Origin: Calliphora vicina
Taxonomy: Eukaryota; Arthropoda; Insecta; Diptera; Calliphoridae
Direction of reading: 5' to 3'
Length of the DNA: 64,000 bases
NCBI RefSeq assembly: GCF_958450345.1
Contig: NC_088781.1
Span: forward strand, 22,597,857 to 22,661,856
The position numbers and the translations under genes are program-made. The notes beneath the pieces are model-generated. The model was not told where the DNA came from, searched no databases, and was given only the letters and a program-made list of their open reading frames with translations. This document shows, piece by piece, positions 1 through 12,045 of this stretch. The stretch's first letter is position 1, and each line of letters begins with the position of its first letter.

Positions 1-204
1 TGTATATGACCAATATTTTAAAAATTGGATCAGAGTTTTTTCGTTGCTAAAATTATAATTTTTGAAATTTTGTGGAAAAATCAATTTTATGGGAAGTAAA
101 ATAAAATATTTTTTAAAATTTTTTATTTTTATGCAACTTTTTGAAGGCTTTTATAATTTACAATTTTTCCAGAAAAGATTTAAAATTTTTTTTTAATATA
201 AAAA

Positions 205-309
205 AATTTGATATTAAAAAAGTCTAGAAAAAAGCCACGAAGCTAAAATCAAAACTTCGATGCTAAAGAGTAAATAAAAAGCATCAAAAAGCCTAAACTG
301 GCAAAACTA
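205..309 (+). mobile_element. Truncated right end of a hAT-like element
   Basis: This stretch matches the right-hand end of the complete hAT-like element at 52070-53314: both carry AGAAAAAAGCCACGAAGCTA, then AAAGAGTAAATAAAAAG, then a terminal CTAAACTGGCAA. The last bases here have decayed (GCAAAACTA against GCAACACTG). No left end or target duplication is visible, so it is a fragment in the same orientation as the complete copy. The flanking bases 1-204 are AT-rich and otherwise unassigned. Confidence 0.75.
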
Positions 310-540
310 CTAATTACATAAGATACGGTCATACCACTAAACAAAATATGTTATCCATTTGACTCTCCTGTGCATCGCATATGATGTACATACGTTAAAA
401 TTGATATGTTTGCGAATCATATTTAGTGTACAATTAGTAGGATATTCAATTAATCGATCAAATAATTAATCGGGGTTTAGATTATAATTTAAATGTTTTC
501 CTTTTAAACCAGTTTTTGCTTTAGTTTTAATAAAACTAAC

Positions 541-671
541 CTTGAGTTTGACCTTGAGTTTGACCTTGAGTTTGACCTTGAGTTTGACCTTGAGTTTGAC
601 CTAGAGTTTGATCTTGAGTTTGACCTTGATTTTGACCTTGAGTTTGACCTTGAGTTTGAACTTGACTTGAC
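541..671. repeat. 12-bp minisatellite (CTTGAGTTTGAC)n
   Basis: About eleven tandem copies of CTTGAGTTTGAC lie head to tail, with single-base variants towards the right edge (for example GATTTTGAC and GAACTTGACTTGAC). The unit is four codons long, so one minus-strand frame stays open and reads as a Lys/Val/Leu repeat. That frame is a by-product of the period and I do not treat it as a gene. Confidence 0.95.
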
Positions 672-1111
672 TATGACTAGTTTTGCGATTCAAAGATGAA
701 CGCAATTGGTTAAAAAACATATGACATAACAATAATTTTCTTGACGGTTTATCATTAGCATCATCATAACGATCATAACAATTTTTACTGAAATAGAATT
801 CTTCCACTTTTTTAAATTCATCATCTAAACACAGTTTTTGGTAAGCAGAAACTAAAAATAATAATAAACTTCACGATTCCGAAATGGTCTTATAATGAAG
901 CGAACAGCAAAAAGCGGATCAAGATGTATTAATATCAGGTGGTGGAAGCGCGCACTCGCGTCGCTGTCAACAAATGTCAAGCAGTTCTTGAACAGTTATG
1001 AAATGTAAACAACATGCTGCCAAACACAATCAAAATAATATTTGAAAATTAATGGTATTTGACAGATCGCTGTACGATAGAATTTTGTAAGTCAACACAA
1101 ATCAGTATATA
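672..1111. other. No gene seen; short GC-rich patch
   Basis: AT-rich DNA with no supported gene. At about 940-970 there is a short patch unusually rich in G and C for this window (GTGGAAGCGCGCACTCGCGT). I could not tie it to any element, promoter or exon. Confidence 0.5.
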
Positions 1112-1290
1112 CTGAATTTTGAAAATCTGATGTAAGATTCGTAATCAGCATCCCAAAAAACCCACCGAGTAATGAATTTCAGGCAAATCCCAAGAATTTT
1201 TAATTCTGTCCGCCATTTTGAATTTAGAAAATCTGATGCCAGATTCGTAATAAGCGACCCCAAAAACCCCTAGCCATATCAACTTGCAAG
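1112..1290. repeat. Diverged direct repeat, period about 104 bp
   Basis: Two copies share GAAAATCTGATG, then AGATTCGTAAT, then CCCAAAAA (starting near 1112 and 1218). They differ by scattered substitutions, so this is an old tandem duplication or two copies of one dispersed repeat. No coding content. Confidence 0.7.
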
Positions 1291-2675
1291 AGTATGAATA
1301 TGGAATTTTTATCTTTGAGAACGTGTTTCTCGAAAACTTGTTTTTGGACGTAATATCCCTTTTAACTTACCAGGTATCATATATAAATATATGGGGTATT
1401 TCATGTCAAGTGAACTAATTATTGAAATCGGTGTTTCTCTGAGTTAGTGGGGGTCAAAATTTGACATATACAATTTTTACAATTTCCAAAAAGTACCAAA
1501 GTCATATTTGGTATTTTTTGAGATTTAAATTTTTAACCTACAAAATTATACTTGGTATATGTATGTAAAAATTTAAAGCAAAATTTAAAAAAAAAACTTT
1601 GATAGCTTTAAAATTTACTTTTTTGGAGAAACACATTTACAAAAAATTGCAAAATATAAATTTCCTCAGAAACTCCTTTATGATGAAATGCTTTCATACA
1701 TTCCTTAAATAATACACAACAAAGCTAATACATGAATTTAAACAAAAAAGCCTGTTTAACAAAAATAACCGCCCACATCATGAACCATTATTACAATATC
1801 CGTTATCCCTGGAATTCAATATTTCGCCGAAAAGTAACGTTTATTTGTGCTCATTCTGGCATAAAATGAAACATGATTTTTTTAGGTTCATATTTACATT
1901 AAAGTATTAATAAAAGTCAAGTACAACAAAAACCAATTCCAAATAAAACTTTTTAACTTTTCCCAAGAAGCGGCTGTGCTTTGTTGTTGTTTTTAAATTG
2001 TTGCTGTTTCCCAAAAAACAAAGAGTTATTTATGGAATGTATGAAAGGTAAGAGGGCCATACAAAAATTACTCATGCATTAATGTTACAAACAAATTATT
2101 ATTAACAAGTTGTTAGAAACAACAACAACAACATCAATAATAATAAAACAAAAACCTACTTGTTTTGGTTAAACAAAAGTTAGTATTTATTCTAGATAAT
2201 TAGAGAGTATTTATGGGGTGTTTTTATTTTTTTATTATTATTATTTTGGGTTTTAGGTTTCTTAAAGTGTATTTGGGTCATGAAAAGAGTAAAAGTAGGA
2301 GTTTTTTTTGATGCATACATTGAAAATGTGAGGCAATTTTAAATTTAGACATTTTGTTGTCATTTTGAAAACGAATTGAGTAATTTTGATACAAGTAAAG
2401 AAATGAAAATTAGCTAAGCAACTTTGGTTTAATTTTTTACATTTTCTAAAGGCGTTTTCTAAGGTTATTGGATTTCATTCATCTTAAATAAATAATGTGT
2501 TCTTCCATTTTAGTTTTATAATAACTAAAACATATCATTTAAAAAATATGGTGACATAGCTTCGAATAAAAATAAAGATCAAATGTTATTAGATATTTGG
2601 GAAATAAAACCACCGAATATTATTATAATCCACCGAATTAACCTATTGTTAGTTTCATATTTTCTATTACATTGC
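1291..2675. other. AT-rich DNA, no gene seen
   Basis: No supported gene. It holds long A and T runs and short CAA/AAC-rich stretches near 1980 and 2115. It may be intergenic or intronic; nothing in it lets me choose. Confidence 0.5.
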
Positions 2676-4460
2676 TAGAGGAGCTATGACCAATTATTGG
2701 GCGATTTTCATAAAGTTATCTTAACCTTCATGGGATCGTAGGGTCAAATTTGACCCATTTCGAAATTAAAATTTTATTTGTGCTAAAAGTGCACGCAGAG
2801 AAAAAACATGATTGCAATACTTTCATTGCGATCAAATTATTTTCCTAACTGCCTCATATGAATATCACAATAAAATCATTACAATTTTAATCATTTTTGA
2901 AACAAAAGCTTTTTGAATTTAAAATTTTATATTATAATGTTACATGGACGTCATTTATAAAATGTTGTTCCAAACATTTGAAGTTATTCCTACAAAAATA
3001 ATTTTATTTTTTCAATAAATGACGCTAAAGTTCAAATATATTATTTTCAATATAATAATTTCATATTTATACAAATCATTTCATGTTAAGGAAATGCCAA
3101 AAGCGTCATTTGATAATAAGACCTAGAAGCTAAAAGATGAGTAACACACAAATTAAAAATAATTGAATTAAACTCGTAAAAATGGAATTAATTGTTGTTA
3201 ATTTTGATGAAGATTTGATTGTCATAAAATATTTTAACGTGATTTTTATGTATTTATGTGGGAGCTGTTGACAATTATGGACCGATATTCACAAAATTCA
3301 GTAGAATGATTTGATCTGTGTACTATTTTGGTTCAATATATGGAAGCTATGACCTATTATGGGCCTAAGTATTTGAGGGCTATATTTGTAGAATTTCATA
3401 TAAACAACGGAAATGGGCCTTATATAGGAGCGATGACCAATTATCGGGCAATCTGCGTAAAATTTGGTGCAGTGATTTAGCATGATAACGGTATTTATAA
3501 GAGATTTATGAGTGCTTAACAGATTTTCGGAAGTGGATCTTATATGGGAGCTATGGTCAAATATGGATCGATATTCACAAAATACTGTAGTATGATTTCT
3601 AAATATAAATTAGAGATTTGTGTAAAATTTTGTTTTGATATTGATATTTTTAGATATTTATGTAGGTTAATATGTTTTTCGGAAGTGGTCCTATATGGGA
3701 GCTATAATCAATTATCGGCCCATCTTCATAGAATTAAGTATAGCAATTTTGGTATATATGGGGACTATTTATGATTTCAACTTAATAGCGACATTTATAA
3801 AAAGTTTATGATTATTTAAGTGATTTTCGCAAGTGAACTTTATATGGGGGCTATGGTCAAATATGGGCCAATCCACAAAAAAATTAGTGTTGTGATTTTT
3901 TTAAGCACGAAACTTAGTTTTCCTGAATTTGGTAAGGGTACTGCAATTTTGTAGGCATTTACAGACCATAGAACCATATTTCGGGAAAAAATTTGTATGG
4001 GGGCTAGGAAAAATCATGGACCGATTCTTATAATTTTTACCAGAGTTAGTCCTTTTAACACAAAAATAATATGTGTAAAATTTTATGGAATTATCTGCAA
4101 TATATTTGCACAAATAACAAAAATTATTTTAAAATTATCAAGTATTTTTTTAGGTTATCTGAGATTTTGGTTCATAACTCTGGTTCCACTGAACCGATTT
4201 TTCTGATTTTCAATACCAAACTGCTTAGGAGAACAACAAAAAGTTTTCTTGCAAGTTTACCAATTTTGTTTGTCTATTTTGGACTTGAGTGTGTTTTACA
4301 CAGACAGACAGACGGACATAGCTCAATCGACTTAGAATTTCATAAGGATCAATAATATATATACTTTGTTGGGTCTCAGATGAATATTTCTCAATGTTAC
4401 ACACGGAATGACAAACTTATATATACCCTCATTCACCACTTATTATGGTGGAGGGTATAA
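2676..4460 (+). mobile_element. Long HB element (3' end present, 5' end missing)
   Basis: The body is a run of diverged subunits of about 150 bp, each carrying a form of GGGAGCTATGACCAATTATG followed by GGACCGATATTCACAAAATT. It ends with a CAGACAGACAGACGGACAT block (about 4300), CAATCGACTTAG, a TATATACTTTGTTGGGTC segment, then a terminal hairpin (ATACCCTC...CCAC...TGGTGGAGGGTATAA). The 5' hairpin seen in other copies is absent. A foreign stretch (about 2725-3240) interrupts the first subunit. The same body is on the minus strand at 49505-51381, where the 5' end survives. Central tandem repeats between conserved ends with a 3' hairpin resemble the plan of DINE-1/Helentron elements of Drosophila; that kinship is inference. 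Non-coding. Confidence 0.8.
2792..3026. mobile_element. Possible foldback element, one end recognisable
   Basis: It starts with CACGCAGAGAAAAAA, preceded by TG, exactly as the foldback element at 43018-43504 starts. I do not find the matching inverted end. Inside, GACGTCATTTAT (about 2948) pairs with ATAAATGACGC (about 3016). Just upstream is a perfect 16-bp palindrome GGGTCAAATTTGACCC (2742-2757). This is probably a decayed or truncated member of the same terminus family. Confidence 0.5.
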
Positions 4461-4564
4461 AAATATGTATCAGTAACATGTTGCGTATGATTAATATATT
4501 TTTTTTTACATGTACATTTCAAAATAACGTATACGCAGAGTAATACTTCGGAGTGTGTATGATT

Positions 4565-4655
4565 TTCAATTCAAGATTTAGATTGCTATTTATAATCGAG
4601 AAAAATGCCTGAGATATAATCAGAAAACCTCGACAACCTCGTTTTTTCAAAATTT
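4565..4655 (-). mobile_element. Internal fragment of HB-A element
   Basis: Read on the minus strand, this gives CGAGGTTGTCGAGG, a version of ATATCTCAG, TCGATTATAAATAGCAA and flanking bases. The order is the same as inside the short HB-A copies (about 7470-7545 and 14025-14095). No ends are present. Confidence 0.6.
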
Positions 4656-4897
4656 TTTTTTTTCAATAACAGTTTTGCACCAATAATTGTTTTTCACCAA
4701 AAATTGTTTTATAATTGTTTTATTTTTCCCCTTTTTGTATTCACCAAAATTTAGTTTACCAACTATTTTTTCTACTTTGGTATATAAGATTAGGCACAGC
4801 TAAATATAAATATAAAAATAAATTCATTCGACTTTTCGATTAAGCAACATTTATTGATCGAATATTTGTTTTATTCTACAATAAATAAATTGTGAAT

Positions 4898-5384
4898 AAA
4901 ACAAGTAAGAAAGTGTGGTCGGTCAAGCCCGACCATATAATACCCTACACTAAGTAAAAGAGCAAAAAAAAATTTTCTTTTAAAATTTCAATAATTTATA
5001 TTTTTGAGTGATTTTCGGAAGTGGGCCTTATATGGGGGCTATGACCAATTATGGACCGATCACCAAGAAATTAGGTCGTGTTATTTATGTGTATATTAAA
5101 GTTAATTAGGAAATTTGTATGGGGCTAGGTGAAATAATGGACCGATTGCAGCAAGTTTCGATAGGCTTGGTCCCTGAGCCGAAAGAATAATATGTATCAA
5201 ATTTCATCGAAATTGCGACCTGTACTCTGCGCACAAGGTTTACATGGACAGCCAGCCAGACTCAGAAAGTGATTCTAAGTCGATCGGTATACTTTAAGGT
5301 GGGTGTTAGACTAATATTTTTGGGCGTTACAAACATCTGCACAAACGCATAATACCCTCCCCACTATGGTGGTGTAGGGTATAA
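4898..5384 (+). mobile_element. HB-B element, nearly complete ends
   Basis: The left end is AAAACAAGTAAGAAAG followed by a hairpin (GGTCGG-TCAAG-CCGACC within 4918-4936) and ATAATACCCTACACTAAG. The right end is ATAATACCCTCCCCAC, then TATGGTGGTGTAGGGTATAA. The outermost TATAATACCCTACAC and GTGTAGGGTATAA form a short inverted repeat. The body carries one GGGGGCTATGACCAATTATG subunit. The GACGGAC block found in other B copies is shortened here. Non-coding and internally deleted. Confidence 0.85.
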
Positions 5385-5985
5385 ATATATCGTCCCCGTA
5401 ATATTTCAGTAGTGTATAATTTGTTTGCCATTTCGAAATAATTGAGTTTAAAATTTTTGTATTAGTAGATGTCTACTAGAACAAAAGTTATATTTCAATT
5501 GATCTTTTGAACATTTTGGTTATGTAGATTCTTATTATGCAATAAAAAAAATGGTGTATATGCTTATACACTATTGTTTTATCATATACATATGTTGGAT
5601 TTTACGTCAAATGAAACAACATTTCAAACCGATGTCTACTATTGGATAGTAATTTAGACATTTAGTAATTGTGATATTTTGGACAAAGAGGTGCTTTTCT
5701 CATCCATGTAACTTATTACCTATTGTTCTTAGCAACATTTGTCTCAAATCTTTAGATAGCTATTTCTTCAATCTTTCGAACAAAAAATGTTTGACTTTGT
5801 TTCTGCAAAATCAAAAACATATCGCCAACATTTTTTTTGCAGAGAATTTTTTTATCCTAAATTTATTTTTATCATTTTTTTTTAACAAACATGTTTTAAT
5901 TTCAACATCAAAATAAATTTATTCGACTTTTCGATTCATCGACAATTGTTGACATGTTGCATATATATTGATTTTTATGGTTGCA
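5385..5985. other. AT-rich DNA, no gene seen
   Basis: No gene. AAATTTATTCGACTTTTCGATT (split here as AAATTTATTCGAC + TTTTCGATT, about 5914) nearly repeats a stretch near 4824, so part of this interval is a diverged duplicate of 4800-4860. The open frame at 5671-5916 has no recognisable protein features. Confidence 0.45.
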
Positions 5986-6190
5986 AGGTGGAACAGACAG
6001 CCACAACAAAGTTTTTCCATTGTGCTCTATCCCGTGCTATCAGCTTCACTTCGGCTCAAAACTATCTAGTTGATTTTGTTTCAGTCTCGATTTATCTTCC
6101 TCTTCTTCGACTGGCAGTTCCATTCAATAGCCATCTTGTCTACGTTGGTGCGTCTAAGAATATGGCCAATCCAACTCCATTTACGATTGA
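5986..6190 (-). pseudogene. 3' tail of a non-LTR reverse-transcriptase ORF
   Basis: On the minus strand this reads WSWIGHILRRTNVDKMAIEW followed by NCQ, and after a frameshift ARDRAQWKNFVVAVCS. The two intact neighbours of the clade at 41262-43016 end in the same way (WNWMGYTIRKP...EWKPQGSRRRGRP...RWKDFVKALCS), so this is the C-terminal tail of that kind of ORF. In established families this tail follows the reverse-transcriptase domain of RTE-like and similar non-LTR elements; I cannot fix the clade by eye. The catalytic domain is absent and the reading frame is broken, so it is a dead 3' fragment, as expected from 5'-truncated insertion. Confidence 0.7.
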
Positions 6191-6283
6191 TTATCTAGTT
6201 ACGTATTGGTAGTTTCATGTGTTCTTTCCCACAGGTCTCTGTTTGAGAGAGCATGAATGAAAAGAGATGGAGCTTGGTCTTCA

Positions 6284-6545
6284 GATGAATTTGAGCTGAT
6301 TTCCTTTTTTTCAGTGCTCCAAAATTGCTTGATTTGCTTTTTTGATGCGGCGAGCAGTCTGGTGCTGATATGACATATGGACTATTGGATTTAGATTTAG
6401 TTGAAGTCAAAACTGATGAATTTGAGCTGATTTCCTTTTTTTCAGTGCTCCAAAATTGCTTGATTTGCTTTTTTGATGCGGCGAGCAGTCTGGTGCTGAT
6501 ATGACATATGGACTATTGGATTTAGATTTAGTTGAAGTCAAAACT
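6284..6545. repeat. Exact tandem duplication, 131 bp x 2
   Basis: Two copies of a 131-bp unit (6284-6414 and 6415-6545) begin GATGAATTTGAGCTGATTTC and end GTTGAAGTCAAAACT. I see no difference between them. The identity implies a recent duplication. It duplicates short open frames on the minus strand that share the same peptide; these have no other support as genes. Confidence 0.95.
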
Positions 6546-6619
6546 GTAAAAAATTTAAGGAGAAAATTTAACGATGAATTAAACAAATTTAGCCAGATTG
6601 CATAATCTACCATTCAATT

Positions 6620-7773
6620 AAAAACAAGTAAGATGGCTATATTCGACTGCGCCGAATCTTATATACTCTTAACCAAATTATACTTTAAAATACAAATTTA
6701 AAACATTTTTAGGTAACAAAAAATTTTTTTTTTTTTTTGGAAAATTAAAAAAAAAAATTCAAAATTGATTTTTTTTAATTTAAAAATTTTTTAAAAAAAT
6801 TTTTTTTCCAATTTTTTTTAAAAAAGTTTTTTTCTATTTTTTTTTAAATTTGTTAAAAATTTTTTTTTACTTTTTTAAAGAATTTTTAAGAATTAAACAA
6901 AACATGTAAGATATTCGGCTGTGCCGAATCTTATATACCCTGCACCAAATTATACTTAAAAGTTTTTTTTTTAAATATTATTAATTAAACAAAATTAATT
7001 TTTTTTAAAAATTTTATTTTCCAAATTTTTTTAAAAAAGTTGTTTTCCAATTTTTAAAATTTTTTTTTTTACATTTTTAAGAATTAAACAAAACTTGTAG
7101 GATATTCGGCTGTGCCGAATCTTATATATCCTGCAACAAATTATACTTAAAAGTTTTTTTAAATATTATTAATTAAACAAAATAAATTTTTATTAAATTT
7201 AAAAAAAAAAAAATTTCCAATTTTTTTTTCATTTTTGAAAATTTTTTTTTGGAAAACGAATTTATGAAACAAAAAAAAATTTTTGATGAAAAAAAAAAAT
7301 TCGGGTTTAAAGAAATATTTTTCCCGATATTGACCCATTGTAGGTCCAAGTTATTGTAGCCTTATATACATCGTTGCAATGGACTTTGAAACATCTATCA
7401 TTTGATATCCATATTGCCTATATCAATGACTAGTAATCCAGATATAGATCAAAAATATGCCAAAAATCGAGGTTGTCCCGGTTTTTTCTTATATCTCAGC
7501 CATTTGGGGGCCGATTTTCTCGATTTTAAATAGCAACCGACCCGGAGGAATTCCCGATATATTGATGTATCAATCATGTTTGTAGGTTATTTAAGTGTTA
7601 CTAAAAGTAGATTTCAACATACAGACGGTCAGATGGAAATGGCTATATCGACTGCGCTATCTATAACGATCCAGAATATATATACTTTATGGGGCCACAA
7701 ATGAATAATGCAGAAATTAAAAACGGAATGACAAACTTATATTTACCCTTGCCACTCATGGTGGAAGGTATAA
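6620..7773 (+). mobile_element. Short HB-A element with triplicated 5' end
   Basis: The left end is AAAACAAGTAAGATGG followed by a hairpin of the ATTCGGC-TGT-GCCGAAT type and CTTATATA. This head plus a poly-A/T stretch occurs three times (heads at about 6636, 6910 and 7101), after which a single body and tail follow. The body has GTTGTCCCGGTTTTTTCTTA, ATATCTCAGCCATTTGG and TCGATTTTAAATAGCAACC. The tail has CAGACGG, ATATCGACTGCGC, a TATATACTTTATGGGGCC stretch, GGAATGACAAACTTAT and a terminal hairpin ending GGTATAA. Non-coding. Confidence 0.85.
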
Positions 7774-9955
7774 TTAACAATCTAAAGAAAACAAACATTG
7801 TTTTTCTATTTAATTCAAATCTTGTTTAAAATTTGATCCATACTTTATATATTTTGATACACGATTATTCGATTGTTTGGAAACTGCTAAAATTTACTTG
7901 AGTTATGTTAGGCGTTGTCTCGGTATGTCATCTCAGGCATGTGAGGCACAGCATGAATTGACAACGTTTGATGTGGCACTCGTCGTCATGGTAAACAATT
8001 TTGTGCCCTTTAACATACATTCATACACCATGAATAGTGTTGTTGGTTATAATAACACAAAACTGAGAATATTCCAGTTCATTGCATGAATTCAAATTCG
8101 AGTAGAACATTTCATGTTCTAAGTAATTATAGAGATAGTGTTAATATAGTGTATATAACCCATGATAAAGACGTTTCAAACGTTATGTAGTATATTCCCT
8201 TTGCAACCTAAAATCCCCATTAAAACCATCTAATTTCCATTTTCATTCAATCAAATTCTTTTAATTGCAACTCAGCAACTATATTCCAAAATCACAAGCC
8301 ACTCTATATGCATGTGTTACTTAAGACTGAACAAGACAGCCAAACCCTCAGTTATCATCTAAATAAATGAAGTATTTTACATGCAAAATCTACTAAATTT
8401 TGTGTTAAAAGTTTGAGGTTTACTCAGCACACACAATTTGCTAGCAAACAGATAGAAAAAATTATGTAGAGATCTTCTTGGTAATTAAGTGCTCACACAT
8501 CTCGATTTCCACTGTCCGTTTAGGGGTTTTGTAGTTTTTGTACTGAAGTGACAAGAGACCAACATAATGGTGTGAAAATTTAAATTATATTTGAGAATAA
8601 TGACTGGATAGTAGATTCTGAAGTTGGTGGTACAATTACTGTGTGTATTGAGAGTAGTAGAGAACTGATGTGATGCTGGTATGCATGATGCAAACGATGT
8701 CTCACATAAAAACGATTATAACAAACAGACAATGATGGTTCTTTGGTCATATTTTATGTGGCATGCGGTTGTGGCTGAATATGTTGGAGTATAGTTGTTG
8801 TAAAAAAAAGCTTAACGTAGTTATTTTTAATTTAAAAGTTTAGGATCCTCTAGAAATAAACGAAAATTTAATATAAACAAATTAATTTTTGAACATTTAC
8901 TCCTCTGAATGCGATAATATTTGGAAAACCTATTTTTCACGTCATGGGGGGACAGAATACAATTTTTTTGGAAACAAATCTGGAAATTCTAAACGGCTAG
9001 TCCGCTAGTAATAAAATTTTAGTGCAAGTTATTCAAATGGGTTTTACAAATGCTCCAGGGGCGTTGCTATGTGGGCTCAAAGTAGGGTACTTTCGACATG
9101 TAAAATTTTGTAAAGTCGTGCCATTTTTGTTTCTCAAAGTAGGTATAAAAAACATGCCTGTATGTGCTATTTAACTTCTATAATTTCCGAAATATAGGCA
9201 TATCAAAATTGAAATTTATAAATTTTGCCATACCTTGGTCCGATTTTTTAAAAATATAGGTCGTACTTTTGGATCGAATGGTCTCGATTTTTTTTGTTAG
9301 TTAGACAACTAAATTTCCGATATTATACAAAAGATTGCAGAGCAATATAGATTATGGATCCAAAAGTATGTGATTTTCAATTTAAAAATAGTAGATTTTT
9401 GCTTTTTTTTGAGGTGAAAAGCTGACTTAACTATTTTTTTATTAAAAAAAAACTTTCTTTAAGAACATATAACAATTTTATGTTTTTCTGTAATGTAGAT
9501 TTACGGAGAAGATTTTGGTATAAAAAACATGTCAAATTTTTTGAATACATCGCCCCGAATTTGACCTATTTTTTTTAACAAAATTTAAAATTTGGGCCAC
9601 ATGTTCTAAAATCGCAAAGCTGGGATCAGAAAATAGAAAGCAGCTATGGAAACCTTGATGTGTTTCCTATTAATCTGCAAAGTATTAACCCTGCTCCTAA
9701 GGAAATGTTGACCCTATGGGCAAAATTGTAAAAAATATAATTTTTGAGATTCTTGCTTAAATTTTTAGGAATTGCGGGATTCCCTTTGAACTTTTGCCAA
9801 TTGGTTTAAAACTTTTTTGTTTAGAATGACTTATTTAAGAGTCTTGAAAATTTCATTGAGTTTTGTTAATAAATATAGATTTTATGATATATTACATATT
9901 TATTGAGTTTCTAAAACTAAAATTTGTATCAAAATTTTAATACGGCTTTGTCGAA
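7774..9955. other. AT-rich DNA, no gene seen
   Basis: No supported gene. A 70-codon frame at 7877-8089 has no recognisable motif. From about 9050 to 9700 the text resembles dispersed fly repeats (runs such as GGTCCGATTTTTTAAAAATA), but no second copy or end is visible here, so I leave it unassigned. Confidence 0.45.
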
Positions 9956-11165
9956 GCTGGTTTTGAAGCTACGTCTTTAGCGGAAGAAAGCGAATTCATT
10001 GGGATTCGCAAATAAGAGGGAGTCTATAATGGCAAATTAGAGGGAGGTCTTACCCTAACTGACATTCATGTCAAGATAGATAGATAGAGCATCAATGTGG
10101 ACTGGCTTCTGGGATTGTCGAGAGACTCTCTTGGTAAATCTGGTACTACTCAATAGTTCGAGGAGATGGCTGTACTCCCTGACACGGAGCTAGATATCAC
10201 AGTGATATATACTAACAATCAGAAGGCAAAGGGATCACCTGCTACCGATATGTACAAGGGTCTCCAAACGAAGGAGGTGAAAGCTAGGAGCCAAACCCGG
10301 AAATCTCTAGCTTATCTAGCTAAGATTTAGAAGAGATATCCCAATTTATTTAACACAAAGAAGGAATATCTTCTCAAAAAGCATCGGCAGGACGACATTA
10401 AATTTGAAAGACTGTGCGGTCCTGCAACTGCAGTTTTGGACTGGTCTTCTTGTGGAGAACGTCTTGCAGGTGCTGTCGTTGACCAGGCAAGCACTCGTAA
10501 GGGTGTAAGGTCATAGAACTTATCAGCATGTTGAAAATAATGACGATGGTATTCCAACTTTTGAAGCTTTGAAGAGAGCTAGATCTGTGAATGACCAGCA
10601 GTCCTCATCAACTAAAATGATGAAGAAATCTTTGAGCTAGGATGGTCAATAAGAAGACGAATAGAAATATTGCTGTTAGCAACCAGGCAAGAACTCGTAT
10701 GGGTATAATTTCATCGACCCCATCAGTATGTCGCTTAGGTGAAAATAATGACGGTGGTGTTCCAGGGCTTCGGTAAAATCAGTGGATGGTAGTAGGACAT
10801 CACTGTCATATTTACAGACACCAAGGTTGAAGAGTGCAGGGAATCTTCCGAATATTTCCTTTAGGCTACTCTGTAAAGGAGACCTTAAAGGAAACAATGC
10901 TGACAGTGTTCAGCGATCAACCACAAAGGTACTGAAGATCCCCTCATCGATGAAGACTGGTGGTTCAGTTCCTACTACCGCTCTTAAATGCTCCCAAAAA
11001 GAAACTATTAAGAGAGATAGATGTGGGGATGACGGTCGTTCTCATCACCTAAAAAGGTGAAGAAATCTTTGACCCAGTCCAAAACTAAAACTGGAAGTTC
11101 TACCAGCCTCTGAGTTGCCTTTAAGATCAACAGTGTGTGTTCCACCTCCTGTAATACGAGTGGAA
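9956..11165 (+). pseudogene. GC-richer coding relic, unidentified (probably transposon-derived)
   Basis: This block is clearly richer in G and C than its surroundings. Frame 10160-10516 reads as a coherent protein (starts near EEMAVLPDTELDITVIYTNN, ends near ASTRKGVRS) interrupted by one TAG. It is rich in Lys/Arg with the stretch KKEYLLKKHRQDDIKFERL. A second open frame at 10782-11060 gives a Ser/Lys/Arg-rich 92-residue product. Two parts are related: ACCAGGCAAGCACTCGTA (about 10480) and ACCAGGCAAGAACTCGTA (about 10682) are each followed by AAAATAATGACGRTGGT. I recognise no catalytic domain. A nucleic-acid-binding first ORF of a retrotransposon would fit, but that is a guess from composition. 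Confidence 0.4.
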
Positions 11166-11330
11166 ACGATACTGGCTTATAATTGAGAAAAATCTTTAGA
11201 AATATATATATTTTTGAGACATCATTTGTCCAAGGACAATTTTTTGGTTTAATATCCTGTGTTCAAAAGAAAAGTATATGTAGAAGAATATATTAAAAAG
11301 AGGATACATAAGTATGAGACCAATGCTACA

Positions 11331-12045
11331 CGGTCAAGCCCGACCATATAATACCCTACACTAAGTAAAAGAGCAAAAACATTTTTGTTTTAAAATTTCA
11401 ATAGTTTATATTTTTGAGTGATTTTCGGAAGTGGGACTTATATGGGAGCTATGACCAATTATGGACCGATCACCATGAAATTAGGTGGTGTAATTTGTGT
11501 CTATATGAATTGAAAGTTTACTATGTTGAATTTTGTGAGTATACCAACATTTTTAAGCGATTTATGCACGTTCAAGTGATTTTCGGAAGCGGGTCTATAT
11601 GGGAGCTATGACTAATTATGGACCGATCGTGAATTTTGTATATATAAAACTTATTTGGAGCGAAATTTGTGTAGATACATATATAAATTAAACATTTATG
11701 ACCGATAAAGTCCAATTTCGGAAGGACATTTGTATGGGGGCTAGGTGAAATAATGGACCGATTTCAGCCAGTTTCAATAGGCTTGGTTCTTGGGCCGAAA
11801 AAGTAATATGTACTAAATTTGATCGAAATATCTTCAAAATTGCGACTTGTACTCTGCGCACAAGGTTTACATGGACAGCCAGCCAGACAACCAGACGGAC
11901 GGACGGACATCGTTTAATCGACTCAGAAAGTGATTCTAAGTCGATCGGTACACTTTAAGGTGGGTGTTAGAATAATATTTTTGGGCGTTACAAACATCTG
12001 CACAAACGCATAATACCCTCCCCACTATGGTGGTGTAGGGTATAA
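11331..12045 (+). mobile_element. HB-B element, longest B body
   Basis: It begins inside the left hairpin (CGGTCAAGCCCGACC), so the AAAACAAGTAAGA leader is lost. TATAATACCCTACACTAAG follows. Two GGGAGCTATGACYAATTATG subunits, the GACGGACGGACATCGTTTAA block and AGTGATTCTAAGTCGATCGG are present. The right end is ATAATACCCTCCCCACTATG, then GTGGTGTAGGGTATAA. It matches 36743-37497 almost throughout and is the best template for the B body in this window. No coding content. Confidence 0.9.

Noticed and set aside
601..807. 68-codon Lys/Val/Leu-rich minus-strand frame
   Set aside because: Half of it is the 12-bp minisatellite read in frame; the rest has no features.
7877..8089. 70-codon frame as a small gene
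   Set aside because: No motif, no second copy, no splice or promoter support.
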